43,841 bases of DNA from Pseudomonadota bacterium (GCA_021795435.1 JAJYPJ010000014.1:1-43841); one strand, 5' to 3'; counted from the first letter of the stretch, positions 8,222-17,847 are shown. Numbers and translations: made by a program. Notes: a model not told the origin generated them from the letters alone.

Positions 8222-9567
8222 ATTCGGCATCGTTACCCGATCCGCGGCGCGCAAGGACCTTCCGATTCATCGGATGCGGCTACGAGGCAGGTGAGGCCCG
8301 GCTGCGGTATGCCTTCGATGATGGCCCCGAGATGGTCGAGTGCGTTGTCTTTCCGGATGCGCCTCGGCTTCAGGGATCGGCCAAGGCCGCCTTTGATCGA
8401 GCGATTCAGCTTCTGCACTGGATTGCTGGCGTGAGCTATTACAAGGCCGGTGCGGTCGGGCGATTGGCCATCGAGAACGCAAGGCCCGAACCGGGCGTGC
8501 TTGCGCTCATCCAGTCCGTCTATCGCCACGGGCTAGCCGAGTTTGCCTACCGCAACAACTTGGATCTGCGCGCCGAATGGTCGGTGAGTGCGCCGTCGGG
8601 GATGGCGATGGCTGTTCCCGAGGTGGGACTTTCGGCGCGAACGCTGGTCCCCATCGGGGGCGGCAAGGATTCGCTCGTCGCTGTGGAGGCCCTGCGGAGC
8701 GTAGGCGCGGAGGCAACCGCGACCTGGATTGGCGATTCGCCACTCATCGCCACTTGCGCGGCCCGGACGGGCCTGCCGACGCTCAACATTCGCCGAACGC
8801 TCGCTCCGGAACTGTTCGCATACAACCGGATGGGCGCATGGAACGGCCACGTGCCGGTGACGGCCATCAATTCCGCGATCCTGGTCTGCGCATCCCTTCT
8901 CTACGGTTACGACAGCATTGCCTTTGCCAACGAGCGTTCGGCGTCGAGCGCGACACTCGAGTATGACGGGCAGCTAGTGAACCATCAGTGGAGCAAGGGG
9001 GCGGGCTTTGAGCGCGACTTCGCCGCGGTCGTGCGAGAGTCGATTGCCAAGGATCTTCGGTATTTTTCGTTGTTGCGCTGCTGGAGTGAGCTTGCGGTGA
9101 CCCGGGCGTTCGCGCGGTTGCCGCAATACTTCGATGTATTTTCGAGTTGCAACCGCAACTTCAGGATCCTCGGATCCAGGCCTGTGGATCGCTGGTGCGG
9201 ACAGTGTCCCAAGTGCCATTTTGTCTTCCTCGCGCTGGCGCCGTTCCTACCCAAACCCAGATTACTATCGATTTTCGGTCGCAATCTGCTCGATGACGAG
9301 GCTCTTGCGCCTGGCTTCGATGCGCTGCTGGAATATCGTGGCCACAAGCCCTTCGAGTGTGTAGGCGAGGGAGCCGAGGCGCGTGCCGCCATGGCAGAGC
9401 TGGCCGACCGGCCCGAATGGCGCGAGGACGCCCTGGTCGCTCGGTTCCGGAGCGAGATCCTGCCGCAACTGGATGCGGCTTCGCTGGGCATCGGCCCTTG
9501 GCTTGAGCCCCAGGGTGAACATGGCGTGCCGGAACGGCTGGCAGGCGCGTTGCGCTGGCTGACGTGA
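8218..9567 (+). CDS. murL: UDP-MurNAc-L-Ala-L-Glu epimerase MurL
   Basis: MurL epimerises the terminal L-Glu of UDP-MurNAc-L-Ala-L-Glu to D-Glu in an ATP-dependent reaction, replacing glutamate racemase in the MurD2-MurL pathway described in Xanthomonas. The 449-residue protein has an ATP-pyrophosphatase-like loop, GGGKDS at 147-152, a conserved ANERSAS segment near 240, and a cysteine motif CGQCPKC near 327-333. I recognise it from these features and from its position directly before murD2. It overlaps lysAC by four bases (ATGA) and murD2 by four bases (GTGA), so all three genes should be made from one message. The two enzymes together yield the D-Glu stem-peptide precursor that MurE then extends with diaminopimelate. 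Confidence 0.93.
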   Translation: MNSASLPDPRRARTFRFIGCGYEAGEARLRYAFDDGPEMVECVVFPDAPRLQGSAKAAFDRAIQLLHWIAGVSYYKAGAVGRLAIENARPEPGVLALIQSVYRHGLAEFAYRNNLDLRAEWSVSAPSGMAMAVPEVGLSARTLVPIGGGKDSLVAVEALRSVGAEATATWIGDSPLIATCAARTGLPTLNIRRTLAPELFAYNRMGAWNGHVPVTAINSAILVCASLLYGYDSIAFANERSASSATLEYDGQLVNHQWSKGAGFERDFAAVVRESIAKDLRYFSLLRCWSELAVTRAFARLPQYFDVFSSCNRNFRILGSRPVDRWCGQCPKCHFVFLALAPFLPKPRLLSIFGRNLLDDEALAPGFDALLEYRGHKPFECVGEGAEARAAMAELADRPEWREDALVARFRSEILPQLDAASLGIGPWLEPQGEHGVPERLAGALRWLT

Positions 9568-10928
9568 GCACGCTACCGCGCTTCGAGGACCTGGCCGGGC
9601 GCCGCGTGGCGGTGTGGGGTTATGGGCGCGAGGGTCGCGCCGCGCTTCGCGTGCTGGCGCAGCGCTTGCCACGGCAACCGGTGATCCTGTGGTGCGATGC
9701 CAGTGAGGCCCCGCGTGCACGGGAAGAATTCCCGGGGGCGCGCATTGACGCTGGCAAGCCGGATGCGGGCGCGCTGGCACGTGTCGATTGGGTGATCAAG
9801 TCGCCAGGCATCAGCGCCTACCGGCCGGAGATCGCCGAGGCCAAGGCCCGCGGGACATGCTTCACATCGGGTACCGCGTTGTGGTTCGGCGAGCGGCCGG
9901 ACGCTCGCGTGGTCGCGGTCACCGGGACCAAGGGCAAAAGCACCACGAGTGCGCTGCTGGCCCATCTGGCGCGTGGGCTTGGATGGCGTACGGCGCTGGC
10001 CGGCAATATCGGCTTGCCATTGCTCGAACTGCTTGATGCCCGCGCAGAGCTTTGGGTGGTGGAATTGTCCAGTTTCCAGACCGGCGAAGCGGGACCCGTG
10101 GACCTGGCCGTCTTCACCAACTTGTACGAGGAACATCTCGACTGGCATGGTTCGCTTGCTCGCTACCATGCGGACAAGCTGCGGCTGGCGAGCGTCGCCC
10201 GGGCCGTGCTGGGGGATGTGGACGATCCGATCCTCGCAAGCGCGCTGCGGGGTCACCCACAGGTGCATGGGTTCCCATCACCGGATGGCTGGCACCTGCG
10301 GGGGACGACTCTGCACCATGGTCGGCGCGAGGCGCTTCACGGGGCGGCATTGCCATTGCCGGGCGCGCACAACCTGCGAAATCTTTGTGCCGCGCTTGCC
10401 GCGCTGGAGTTGCTAGGCGGCGACGCTTGGGCGGCCTTGCCTTCGGTCGCCTCCTTCCGTGGATTGCCACATCGGCTGCAGGTCCTCGGCACGCGCGATG
10501 GCATCACGTGGATCGACGATTCCATCAGTACCACGCCCGCTGCTTCAAGGGTGGCGCTGGAAAGTGTCGCCGGCAAGCCGGTCACGTTGATCCTTGGTGG
10601 TTACGATCGCGGCCTGGACTGGTCGGGATTCGCCCAATGGCTGGCGGCCCACCCGTCGCACGCCGTGGTCCTGCAGGGCGCCTGCGCGGAGCGTGTCGCA
10701 TCGGTCCTGGAGGCGCGTGGGTCGGTTCCGCGGCAGGTGCCGGATCTCCGCGCGGCGGTCGACTGGGCGAAGGCGCATACCCCTTCCGGAGGCATCGTGC
10801 TGCTTTCGCCGGGTGCGCCAAGCTTCGACCAGTTCCGCGACTATGCCGAGCGTGGTCAGGCCTTTGCGCGCTGGTCTGGCGTACCATCGTCCGTCGACGA
10901 CGGCATTGCGGGCCTGGGCGTTGAATGA
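9564..10928 (+). CDS. murD2: UDP-MurNAc-L-alanine--L-glutamate ligase MurD2
   Basis: A Mur-ligase of 454 residues. It has the N-terminal UDP-binding Rossmann fold (VAVWGYGREGRAAL), the ATP loop GTKGKST at 121-127, ELSSFQ at about 165 and a C-terminal ligase domain with HRLQVLG, DDSISTTP and LILGGYDRG. It resembles MurD, but beside murL the expected activity is that of MurD2, which adds L-Glu rather than D-Glu to UDP-MurNAc-L-Ala. It starts at GTG 9564, overlapping the murL stop. A canonical MurD is expected to be absent from the genome, or replaced, if this pathway is the only one; that cannot be seen here. A gap of 399 bases follows. Confidence 0.93.
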   Translation: MSTLPRFEDLAGRRVAVWGYGREGRAALRVLAQRLPRQPVILWCDASEAPRAREEFPGARIDAGKPDAGALARVDWVIKSPGISAYRPEIAEAKARGTCFTSGTALWFGERPDARVVAVTGTKGKSTTSALLAHLARGLGWRTALAGNIGLPLLELLDARAELWVVELSSFQTGEAGPVDLAVFTNLYEEHLDWHGSLARYHADKLRLASVARAVLGDVDDPILASALRGHPQVHGFPSPDGWHLRGTTLHHGRREALHGAALPLPGAHNLRNLCAALAALELLGGDAWAALPSVASFRGLPHRLQVLGTRDGITWIDDSISTTPAASRVALESVAGKPVTLILGGYDRGLDWSGFAQWLAAHPSHAVVLQGACAERVASVLEARGSVPRQVPDLRAAVDWAKAHTPSGGIVLLSPGAPSFDQFRDYAERGQAFARWSGVPSSVDDGIAGLGVE

Positions 10929-11113
10929 ACGTCGAACGTGGGGTCCCCCGCCGGCGTGGGGGGCGAGGAGGCTGTCCGGTGCCCCTGAACGCGGCATCGG
11001 ATGCAGCGCGGCAGCTGGGCGATGGATTGGCCTCGTCCACAAGACATCGTGCGACGTTGGCTCGTGTCGTCCTCCTGCGTGGAATCGAGTACCCGGCAGG
11101 CACGCGCACCAGC

Positions 11114-11140
11114 GCGCGCCCGCGGGCTGCGCGGGCGCGC
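11114..11140. terminator. GC-rich stem-loop, possible terminator
   Basis: An uninterrupted 11-base GC stem (11114-11124 with 11130-11140) closes a five-base loop GGCTG. It is followed by TCATT, not a proper T tract, so termination efficiency is uncertain. Its place after lysAC-murL-murD2 fits an operon end or message stabiliser. Confidence 0.4.
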
Positions 11141-11183
11141 TCATTCCGAGTCAGTCGCAAGGTCACTCGCGAACGTCCCGACG

Positions 11184-11206
11184 ACCCGGCATCGACGATG
11201 CCGGGT
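11184..11206. repeat. 23-base near-perfect palindrome
   Basis: Two 11-base arms (ACCCGGCATCG at 11184-11194 and its exact reverse complement at 11196-11206) flank one central A. It could fold as a hairpin with a small loop or act as a protein-binding palindrome. No other copy was seen in the window. Confidence 0.6.
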
Positions 11207-11327
11207 GCGGGCCGCGCAACCCGGCTCCCTGCCGTGGATTGCCGGAACGCCGTCCGGGAACGAGTTGGCGGGGAGCGGGCGTGAGTCTCGGATAGACTGC
11301 GAAGGTTCCAGCCACCTGAACGCCGCA

Positions 11328-12026
11328 ATGAGCGCACCCGATCACACCACCTTGGATCGCTATCGCGCTTGGGACCTGACCACGCGCCTCATCCATTGGT
11401 CATTGGTCGTGCTCGTGATCCTGCAATTCGGGACCGCTGAATGGGGTTGGCTATCGATGCGCTGGCACTTCAGGTTCGGCTACGCCACCTTGGTGCTGGT
11501 GTGCGTGCGTGTCCTCTGGGGCATCGTGGGCTCGGAATCCAGCCGGTTCAGCCACTTCCTGAGAGGTCCGCGCACCATTGCGGCTTACATGCGCGGCACG
11601 CTTTGGCATCGCTTTGGCCATCCAGTCAGCCATAACCCGCTGGGAGCCTTGTCCGTGCTCGTGCTGCTTGCCTTGCTATTCGTGCAGTGCATCAGTGGAA
11701 TGTTTGCATCGGACGCGATCGACACGTTTGGTCCGCTTGTCGGGCGGGTGTCGGGTTCCACAGTCCGGCTCATGACCCACCTCCACGAAATCAACCAGAA
11801 ATTGCTGCTGGGATTCATCACCCTGCACGTGGCGGCGGTGTTGCTGCACGCGCTGGTGCGACGGGAGGAACACCTCATCGCCGCGATGGTGACGGGCTAC
11901 AAGCGGCTGAACCGCGACCCGGGCCTCCGTTTCGTCGGTATTGGCGGCGCCATTCTGCTGGCCCTGGCCTTGGCATTCTTCCTCTGGGCCTTGGTGCGGT
12001 GGGGGCAGGCCGTGCTCGCCTATTGA
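11328..12026 (+). CDS. Cytochrome b561-type membrane protein
   Basis: A 232-residue inner-membrane protein of the cytochrome b561 / Ni-hydrogenase cytochrome b family. Four or five hydrophobic segments are visible (about 22-36, 48-66, 106-126, 157-178 and 197-222). Candidate haem-b ligand histidines lie in the expected helices: His23 (LIHWS), His47 (RWHFRF), His153 (HLHE) and His167/His174 in the fourth helix. Such proteins pass electrons between quinol and a soluble or periplasmic partner; no diheme cytochrome or partner gene is adjacent, so the partner is unknown. The start MSAPDHTTLDRYRAWDLTTR at 11328 fits the family, whereas the frame upstream reads through the intergenic hairpins. A TAGACT box lies 30 bases upstream. 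Confidence 0.87.
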   Translation: MSAPDHTTLDRYRAWDLTTRLIHWSLVVLVILQFGTAEWGWLSMRWHFRFGYATLVLVCVRVLWGIVGSESSRFSHFLRGPRTIAAYMRGTLWHRFGHPVSHNPLGALSVLVLLALLFVQCISGMFASDAIDTFGPLVGRVSGSTVRLMTHLHEINQKLLLGFITLHVAAVLLHALVRREEHLIAAMVTGYKRLNRDPGLRFVGIGGAILLALALAFFLWALVRWGQAVLAY

Positions 12027-12119
12027 TCGCAGCCGGCATCGCCGCTTGATTCCGTCGGCTTTAGCCGCAGATCAGGGGGACCGGCGGCGCGGCCGCCATC
12101 GATTCCGCGGGTTCAGACG

Positions 12120-14726
12120 ATGCGAATGGACAAACTTACGTCGCGCTTCCAGCAGGCGTTGGCTGACGCGCAGTCCCTGGCGGTAGGGCGCGACCATAAC
12201 GTGATCGAACCGGTGCACCTGATGGCTGCGCTGCTCGCCCAGCAAGGTGGCGGAACTGCGCCGTTGCTCATCCACGCCGGGGTCAACGTCCCCGTCCTGC
12301 GGCAACGTGTCAATGAAATCCTCGACCGGATGCCCAAGGTCAGTGGACAGGAGGGCGCCGTCAACGCCGGGAATGACTTGGCGCGGCTGTTGAACGTCAC
12401 CGACAAGCTCGCCCAGCAGCGCGGCGATGCCTTCATTGCCAGCGAGCTGTTCGTTCTCGCCGCGCTGGACGATCGCGGGGAACTCGGTCAGGCGCTGAAG
12501 GCAGCGGGTGCGGCCAAGGCTTCCCTGGAGGGTGCCATCGAGGCCATGCGTGGCGGTGAAAAGGTTCAAAGCGAAAATGCCGAGGACCAAAGGCAGGCAC
12601 TCGGCAAATACACCGTCGATCTCACGGCCCGTGCCGAGAGCGGCAAACTTGATCCGGTCATTGGCCGTGACGAGGAGATTCGTCGCGTGGTGCAGGTATT
12701 GCAGCGACGCACCAAGAACAACCCCGTTCTGATCGGCGAGCCTGGCGTAGGCAAGACGGCACTGGTCGAGGGGCTCGCGCAGCGCATCGTCAACGGCGAA
12801 GTCCCGGAGGGATTGAGGGACAAGCGGGTGCTCGCGCTGGACATGGGTGCGCTCCTGGCCGGGGCGAAGTACCGCGGCGAATTCGAGGAGCGGCTCAAGG
12901 CAGTCCTGAACGAGCTGACCAAGGAAGAGGGACGGGTCATCCTCTTCATCGACGAGATCCACACCATGGTGGGCGCGGGCAAGGCCGAGGGCGCCATCGA
13001 CGCTGGCAATATGCTCAAGCCGGCGCTCGCGCGCGGCGAGTTGCATGCGATCGGGGCGACGACGCTGGACGAGTACCGCAAGTACATCGAAAAAGACGCC
13101 GCGCTCGAGAGGCGATTCCAGAAGGTGCTGGTCGGCGAGCCGACGGTGGAAGACACGATCGCCATCCTGCGCGGGCTGAAGGAACGTTACGCCGTGCACC
13201 ACGGCGTCGAAATCACCGATCCGGCAATTGTCGCTGCGGTGACGCTCTCCAATCGCTATATCAGCGACCGGCAATTGCCGGACAAGGCCATTGACCTGAT
13301 GGACGAGGCCGCAAGCCGGCTGCGCATGGAAATCGATTCCAAACCGGATGCGTTGGACCGCCTTGAGCGGCGATTGATTCAGCTGAAAATCCAGCGCGAG
13401 GCGCTGAAGAAGGAAAAGGATCCCGAGTCCAAGAAGCGTTTGGCTGACCTCGAGACGGAAATCACCAAGCTCGAGCGTGAATTCAACGATCTTGACGAGG
13501 TCTGGAGATCTGAAAAGGCCACGCTGCATGGTGCGACGCGCATCAAGGAGCAGTTGGAGCAGGCACGTCTCGAACTGGAATCCGCACAGCGGCGGCAGGA
13601 CTATGGCCGGATGAGCGAGATCCAGTATGGACGCATTCCCGAGCTGGAGCGTCAGTTGGCCAGTGCGCAGGAAGCGGAGCATCATGGCCTGACGTTGCTG
13701 CGGGACAAGGTCACCGCGGAGGAAATTGCCGAAGTCGTCAGCCGTTGGACCGGGATCCCGGTGAGCAAGATGCTGGAAGGCGAGCGCGAGAAGCTCTTGC
13801 ACATGGAAGACGCGATCCATCAGCGTGTCGTTGGCCAGGACGAGGCCGTTCGCGCCGTCAGCGATGCCATCCGGCGGGCCCGTGCCGGCTTGTCCGACCC
13901 CCATCGGCCGAGTGGCTCATTCCTCTTCCTCGGTCCCACGGGCGTGGGGAAGACCGAGCTTTGCAAGGCGCTGGCTGGCTTTCTGTTCGACACCGAGGAT
14001 GCCATGGTCCGGATCGACATGAGCGAGTTCATGGAGAAGCACTCCGTGGCGCGTCTCATTGGCGCGCCTCCCGGGTATGTCGGCTATGAGGAGGGTGGCT
14101 ACCTCACCGAGGCGGTGCGGCGCAGGCCCTACAGCGTCCTTTTGCTCGACGAGGTCGAAAAAGCGCATCCCGACGTCTTCAACATCCTGTTGCAGGTGCT
14201 TGACGATGGGCGGCTCACCGACGGGCAGGGCCGCACGGTGGATTTCCGCAATACGATTATCGTCATGACGTCCAATCTGGGGTCGCAGTTGATCCAGGAA
14301 ATTGCCGGTCGCGGAGCGGACAGCAATGCGGCGTACACGGAAATGAAGGCAGCCGTGATGGGCGTCGTTCAGGCGCATTTCCGGCCCGAGTTCATCAATC
14401 GCCTCGACGAGATCGTGGTGTTCAGGCCTCTTGAGAAGGCGCAGATTCGTCGGATCGCCCGTATCCAGATCAACTATCTGGAGCAGCGCTTGGCCGAGCG
14501 GCAACTCAAGCTGGAGATCAGCGACAAGGCACTGGACATGCTGGGCAATGTCGGCTTCGACCCGGTATTCGGAGCACGTCCCCTCAAGCGCGCCGTGCAG
14601 CAACAACTGGAAAATCCACTCGCCCGCCAGATCCTCGAGGGCCGCTTCCAGCCGGGCGACACGGTGGTCGCCGACGTTGTGGGCGGGGAAATGTCGTTCA
14701 CCGCGCGTGTGCAGGCAGTGGCCTGA
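12120..14726 (+). CDS. clpB: ATP-dependent disaggregase chaperone ClpB
   Basis: ClpB is a hexameric AAA+ protein that, with DnaK, pulls polypeptides out of aggregates. All parts are present in 868 residues (E. coli 857): the N domain beginning [20 protein letters not shown]; the first AAA+ module with GEPGVGKT at 206-213; the long coiled-coil middle domain (about 400-530, [17 protein letters not shown] and following); the second AAA+ module with GPTGVGKT near 605-612; and a C-terminal domain. There is no ClpP-binding loop in the visible second module, as expected for ClpB rather than ClpA. The 93-base upstream gap shows no CIRCE element and no convincing heat-shock sigma sequence. It is convergent with the TonB-dependent receptor gene. 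Confidence 0.97.
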   Translation: MRMDKLTSRFQQALADAQSLAVGRDHNVIEPVHLMAALLAQQGGGTAPLLIHAGVNVPVLRQRVNEILDRMPKVSGQEGAVNAGNDLARLLNVTDKLAQQRGDAFIASELFVLAALDDRGELGQALKAAGAAKASLEGAIEAMRGGEKVQSENAEDQRQALGKYTVDLTARAESGKLDPVIGRDEEIRRVVQVLQRRTKNNPVLIGEPGVGKTALVEGLAQRIVNGEVPEGLRDKRVLALDMGALLAGAKYRGEFEERLKAVLNELTKEEGRVILFIDEIHTMVGAGKAEGAIDAGNMLKPALARGELHAIGATTLDEYRKYIEKDAALERRFQKVLVGEPTVEDTIAILRGLKERYAVHHGVEITDPAIVAAVTLSNRYISDRQLPDKAIDLMDEAASRLRMEIDSKPDALDRLERRLIQLKIQREALKKEKDPESKKRLADLETEITKLEREFNDLDEVWRSEKATLHGATRIKEQLEQARLELESAQRRQDYGRMSEIQYGRIPELERQLASAQEAEHHGLTLLRDKVTAEEIAEVVSRWTGIPVSKMLEGEREKLLHMEDAIHQRVVGQDEAVRAVSDAIRRARAGLSDPHRPSGSFLFLGPTGVGKTELCKALAGFLFDTEDAMVRIDMSEFMEKHSVARLIGAPPGYVGYEEGGYLTEAVRRRPYSVLLLDEVEKAHPDVFNILLQVLDDGRLTDGQGRTVDFRNTIIVMTSNLGSQLIQEIAGRGADSNAAYTEMKAAVMGVVQAHFRPEFINRLDEIVVFRPLEKAQIRRIARIQINYLEQRLAERQLKLEISDKALDMLGNVGFDPVFGARPLKRAVQQQLENPLARQILEGRFQPGDTVVADVVGGEMSFTARVQAVA

Positions 14727-14735
14727 GTCGGCGCT

Positions 14736-14760
14736 GGCCCGGCATTTCACGGTCCGGGCC
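14736..14760. terminator. Stem-loop between convergent genes
   Basis: GGCCCGG (14736-14742) pairs with CCGGGCC (14754-14760) across an 11-base loop, directly downstream of the clpB stop. It is followed by ATTGG rather than a T run. It may serve clpB as a weak terminator. Confidence 0.4.
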
Positions 14761-14783
14761 ATTGGACTTCATCCAGCGAGGCG

Positions 14784-14806
14784 GCGGCCGGGACTTCCCC
14801 GGCCGC
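14784..14806. terminator. Stem-loop between convergent clpB and receptor genes
   Basis: A nine-base GC stem (GCGGCCGGG at 14784-14792 with CCCGGCCGC at 14798-14806) closes a five-base loop. It sits between two genes that point at each other, the usual place for a bidirectional terminator, but no T tract follows on either strand. Confidence 0.45.
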
Positions 14807-14833
14807 TGCATCCGAGCATGACCTCCGGTTTGG

Positions 14834-17260
14834 CTACCAATGCAACGTTGCCGATGCGTAGTAGTACGAACCGCTGAACCCAAATGGCGACGAATTCGGA
14901 TAGGGCAGGATGCCGAGGAAGTTGTTGAAACTGTTGTTGGCGTCCGGATACTCGTTGGTAATGTTGTTGCCGCCCACGGTGAAGTTCCAGTTATTCCAGA
15001 GGTAGCTGACCGATGCATCGAGGAGCACTTTGGCACCGAACGTCTGGTCGCTGGTGGGCGTGCCGCCGTAAATCGTCCATGATCCGTAGCGGGTCAATTG
15101 GCCGTGCACGCGCCAATTACCCGTGCTCCAGTCTGCCGCAAGGAACGCCTTGTCCTTGGGGGTGCCTACGGTAATGCGCCCCTGGTTCACGCGATCAATC
15201 ACCGGCAGAACGAGGCCAGCCAGACCAAGTTGCGGCGGGTTCGGTGCGATGGAGAGGATCGTGGTCTTGTTGTAGTTGAATCCTCCCGTGAACTTGAGCG
15301 TGCTGCTGTTGCTCAATTGGACGGGATACGTTCCGACCACGTCGACGCCACGCGTGCGCGTATTCACGGCGTTGGTGAAGAACGAACCGCCGCCTACGCC
15401 ATTGATCCCCACCGATGCCAGATAGTTGGCGACGGCCTGACCCTGGAGTTGGCCGCTGAGGATGACGCGGTTGTCGATGGTGATCTGGTAGAAATCGATC
15501 GTGGCGTAGAGGCCGTTGGACGGTGTCAGGACCACGCCGAAGCTGTAGTTATGCGATTTCTCCGGCTTGAGCGGCTGCGCACCGAGCGCCACAGCAGCGG
15601 GATTGCTCACGGGCAGCGTGCGGACCGTGACGGGCGCGAGCGGCCCGCCGCCTGGCGGCGAGACGAATAGGATCGAGGTATTCGAGAACCATTCCTGTTG
15701 CATCGAGGGCGCACGGAAGCCCGTGGATGCCGTGGCGCGCAAGGCGATGGTGTCGTTGATTCCATAGCGGCCCGACAGCTTCCAGGACGTCGTGCCGCCG
15801 AAGTCGCTGTAGTTCTCGTGCCGAACCGCGAAGCCGCCGGAGAGCTTGTCGCTGAAGTCCGTTTCCAAATCCAGGTAAGCGGCATTGTCATGGCGACTAT
15901 GGGTGCCTGCGTCGATGGGCTGGTAGCCGGGGAACACCTGTGCGAAGCAGTTCGTGCTGATTGACAGGTCACATGCGTACGACGCGGGATCGCCCTGCTT
16001 GATGGTGAAGCTGTCCTTGCGGTGTTCCAGTCCCCAGGCCACGGTCAGCGGGTTGCGCAGCCAGCTCACGTCCATGTCCTTGCTGAAATCCGCATTCAGC
16101 ACGTCCTCGCGATCGAGCAGCGTGCCGATGTAGAAGGCCGTGGGCGAGGCCGTACCCAGCGAATAGTTGAACGTATTGCTGGTGTCGAGCTTCCAGTGGT
16201 TGCCGCCGGTGTTGTAGCTGAGGTCGTAGTGCCAGCCATCCAGCACCGTGCCGCGGATTCCCGCGACAAGCGATGTATCCAGAATCGCACTGTTCTCCAT
16301 CGGCAGGTAACCCGCCGGGTAAACGGCGACCGCCGCCGGACTCTTGGTGTCGTAAGTGGAGAGCGAACGGAAGAAACCGCCCGCGCTGACGTTGCGCTTG
16401 TTGAAGACGCTGAATGCGTAGAACTGCACATGCGGCGTCAGGTCGTACTGCATGTTCACTGCCGCGTTCTTCTGCTTCAGCAGGGGCAGGCCGTAGTGGA
16501 ACGTCACCGTGTCGTAGGTGGGATCGGCGGGGAAGCGCTTGTCCGGGCCGGCGAGGTTGGTTGGATCCTGGTGCATGTAGTCGGCACTCAGGTAAATCCA
16601 GCCCTTCTGGCCGAGGGGGATGCCACCGTCAGCGCCCCCAGTCACGGTGCGGCCGTTGGCGCTGTTATGCGTACTGTATTGGCCGATGCCCGCGCTGACC
16701 GATCCGCCGTGGTTGCCACCCTTCAGGATGATGTTGATGACGCCCGCGATGGCATCGGAACCATATTGCGCAGCGGCACCATCCCGAAGAACTTCGATGC
16801 GCGATATGGCGTTGATCGGTATGGCGTTGAGGTCGACCGGAGAGGAGCCACGGCCGAGCGTGCCGTTGATATTGACAATGGCCGTCGTGTGCTGGCGCTT
16901 GCCGTTGATCAGCACCAGGGTCTCGTCCGGCGAGAGTCCCCGCAGTTGGGCCGGCTGGATGGCATCCGTCGCATCGGTGATCGATGGCTGCGGAAAGTTG
17001 AAGGAAGGCAGGAGGGTGCGAAGTGCCGAGGCCAGGTTGGTCGCGCCCGTCTGCTCGAGATCCTTGGGTGTCAGCACGTCGATGGGCGCCATCGAGAAGG
17101 CGACGGTGCGGTCGGTCATCCGTGTGCCGGTTACCACGACCGTCTGCAGTTCCTTGGTTTTCCCGGGCTGGGTCTTGTTCGCATCCTGCGCATGGGTGAC
17201 GCCGGCCGTGGCCAGTGCTGCAAATAGGACCGCGTGACGCGGCGCGGGTGCGAATTTCAT
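14834..17260 (-). CDS. TonB-dependent outer-membrane receptor
   Basis: The 808-residue product is a complete TonB-dependent receptor. A signal peptide ends at about THAQ (residues 1-25), a TonB-box-like stretch ELQTVVVTGTR follows, the plug domain covers about 50-170 (LRGLSPDETLVLINGKRQ, RIEVLRDGAAAQYGSDAIAGVINI), and a 22-strand barrel ends in an aromatic residue (ATLHW), the outer-membrane insertion signal. The fold of the plug and barrel resembles receptors used in Xanthomonadales for unknown organic ligands; no substrate can be assigned. The start at 17260 has a good ribosome-binding site (AAGGGG on the minus strand at 17274-17269, eight bases before ATG). It stands alone, without TonB, transporter or regulator nearby, and diverges from the fmdB-like gene across 265 bases. 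Confidence 0.93.
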   Translation of the reverse strand: MKFAPAPRHAVLFAALATAGVTHAQDANKTQPGKTKELQTVVVTGTRMTDRTVAFSMAPIDVLTPKDLEQTGATNLASALRTLLPSFNFPQPSITDATDAIQPAQLRGLSPDETLVLINGKRQHTTAIVNINGTLGRGSSPVDLNAIPINAISRIEVLRDGAAAQYGSDAIAGVINIILKGGNHGGSVSAGIGQYSTHNSANGRTVTGGADGGIPLGQKGWIYLSADYMHQDPTNLAGPDKRFPADPTYDTVTFHYGLPLLKQKNAAVNMQYDLTPHVQFYAFSVFNKRNVSAGGFFRSLSTYDTKSPAAVAVYPAGYLPMENSAILDTSLVAGIRGTVLDGWHYDLSYNTGGNHWKLDTSNTFNYSLGTASPTAFYIGTLLDREDVLNADFSKDMDVSWLRNPLTVAWGLEHRKDSFTIKQGDPASYACDLSISTNCFAQVFPGYQPIDAGTHSRHDNAAYLDLETDFSDKLSGGFAVRHENYSDFGGTTSWKLSGRYGINDTIALRATASTGFRAPSMQQEWFSNTSILFVSPPGGGPLAPVTVRTLPVSNPAAVALGAQPLKPEKSHNYSFGVVLTPSNGLYATIDFYQITIDNRVILSGQLQGQAVANYLASVGINGVGGGSFFTNAVNTRTRGVDVVGTYPVQLSNSSTLKFTGGFNYNKTTILSIAPNPPQLGLAGLVLPVIDRVNQGRITVGTPKDKAFLAADWSTGNWRVHGQLTRYGSWTIYGGTPTSDQTFGAKVLLDASVSYLWNNWNFTVGGNNITNEYPDANNSFNNFLGILPYPNSSPFGFSGSYYYASATLHW

Positions 17261-17525
17261 GCGTGTAACCCCTTGGTTGGAATCAGCCCTGATCGCGCCG
17301 GCCCGCTGCCGGCATTCCTTAACCCAAACGTAACCTCGACATCGCGGCGTAGTCAAATACCCCCTTGCCGGCCGTTGTCCATGCGCGGATGGGCCGTCGC
17401 GGCCGACCTTGTCGCCCGCAGCGCAGCCCACCCTAGCGACGACCGCCGCGGGACCTTGAAACCTCCGGTGCCGACCCCACTGCCAAGGCCTGACGCCAAG
17501 TCAGCATTCCCTCGGACGCGACGCC
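17261..17525. other. Divergent intergenic region, receptor / zinc-ribbon gene
   Basis: This 265-base region should hold promoters for both diverging genes. Besides the receptor's ribosome-binding site it shows GCCGGC twice (17297-17302 and 17308-17313) able to form a hairpin in the receptor's leader. I could not identify -10/-35 pairs on either strand. Confidence 0.4.
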
Positions 17526-17810
17526 ATGCCCATCTATGCATTCCAATGCCTGTCCTGTGGACATTCCTTCGACCGCCTGCAGAAGCTGGCCGATGCCGAT
17601 CCCTCGCAATGTCCTGCCTGTGGCGAAGCGCAGGTGAGGCGGCAGCTGTCGGCGCCCGCGTTTCGCCTTGCCGGCAGCGGTTGGTACGAGACGGATTTCA
17701 AGAAGGACGGCCAACGCAACCTGGCCCGCAAAGACGAGCCGGCGCCGGCCTCAGGCGAGGCCAAGCCTGCGGCCGCGCATTCGTGTGGCGGCGGGTGCGG
17801 TTGCGCCTGA
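17526..17810 (+). CDS. FmdB-family zinc-ribbon protein
   Basis: A small protein of 94 residues. The start MPIYAFQCLSCGHSFDRLQK and the two CxxC pairs (CLSC at about 8-11 and CPAC at about 28-31) define the FmdB putative regulatory zinc ribbon. The C-terminal tail is rich in Ala and Pro and ends in HSCGGGCGCA, a glycine-cysteine tail common in this family. The name comes from a gene beside a formamidase operon, but no regulatory target is established. In many proteobacteria, including this arrangement, it lies directly upstream of aspS, and here only 76 bases separate them. Confidence 0.9.
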   Translation: MPIYAFQCLSCGHSFDRLQKLADADPSQCPACGEAQVRRQLSAPAFRLAGSGWYETDFKKDGQRNLARKDEPAPASGEAKPAAAHSCGGGCGCA

Positions 17811-17847
17811 TTGAGACCGCGGACGATTCGGGAGCCGCAAGCGCCGC

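Larger units (their letters stand above)
10929..11327. other. Hairpin-rich intergenic region, no gene seen
   Basis: The 399 bases between murD2 and the cytochrome b561 gene contain no gene I can support. A frame of 119 codons begins at the murD2 stop but is an Arg-rich random-looking product. Two strong hairpins lie inside (11114-11140 and 11184-11206). TAGACT at 11292-11297, 30 bases before the next gene, could be its -10 box. Confidence 0.5.

Noticed and set aside
10925-11284. Plus-strand open frame of 119 codons overlapping the murD2 stop (ATGA)
   Set aside because: The coupling looks inviting, but the product is Arg/Ala-rich without hydrophobic or motif structure and spans two hairpins.
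12027-12119. Heat-shock promoter before clpB
   Set aside because: CTTGAT at 12045 resembles a -35, but no matching -10 at the right spacing and no CIRCE repeat is present.
12072-13904. 610-codon open frame on the strand opposite clpB
   Set aside because: It mirrors clpB codons in a GC-rich genome; the ClpB reading is complete and fully conserved.
16022-17227. 401-codon open frame on the strand opposite the TonB-dependent receptor
   Set aside because: The receptor has signal peptide, plug, barrel and C-terminal aromatic; the opposite frame has none of any family.
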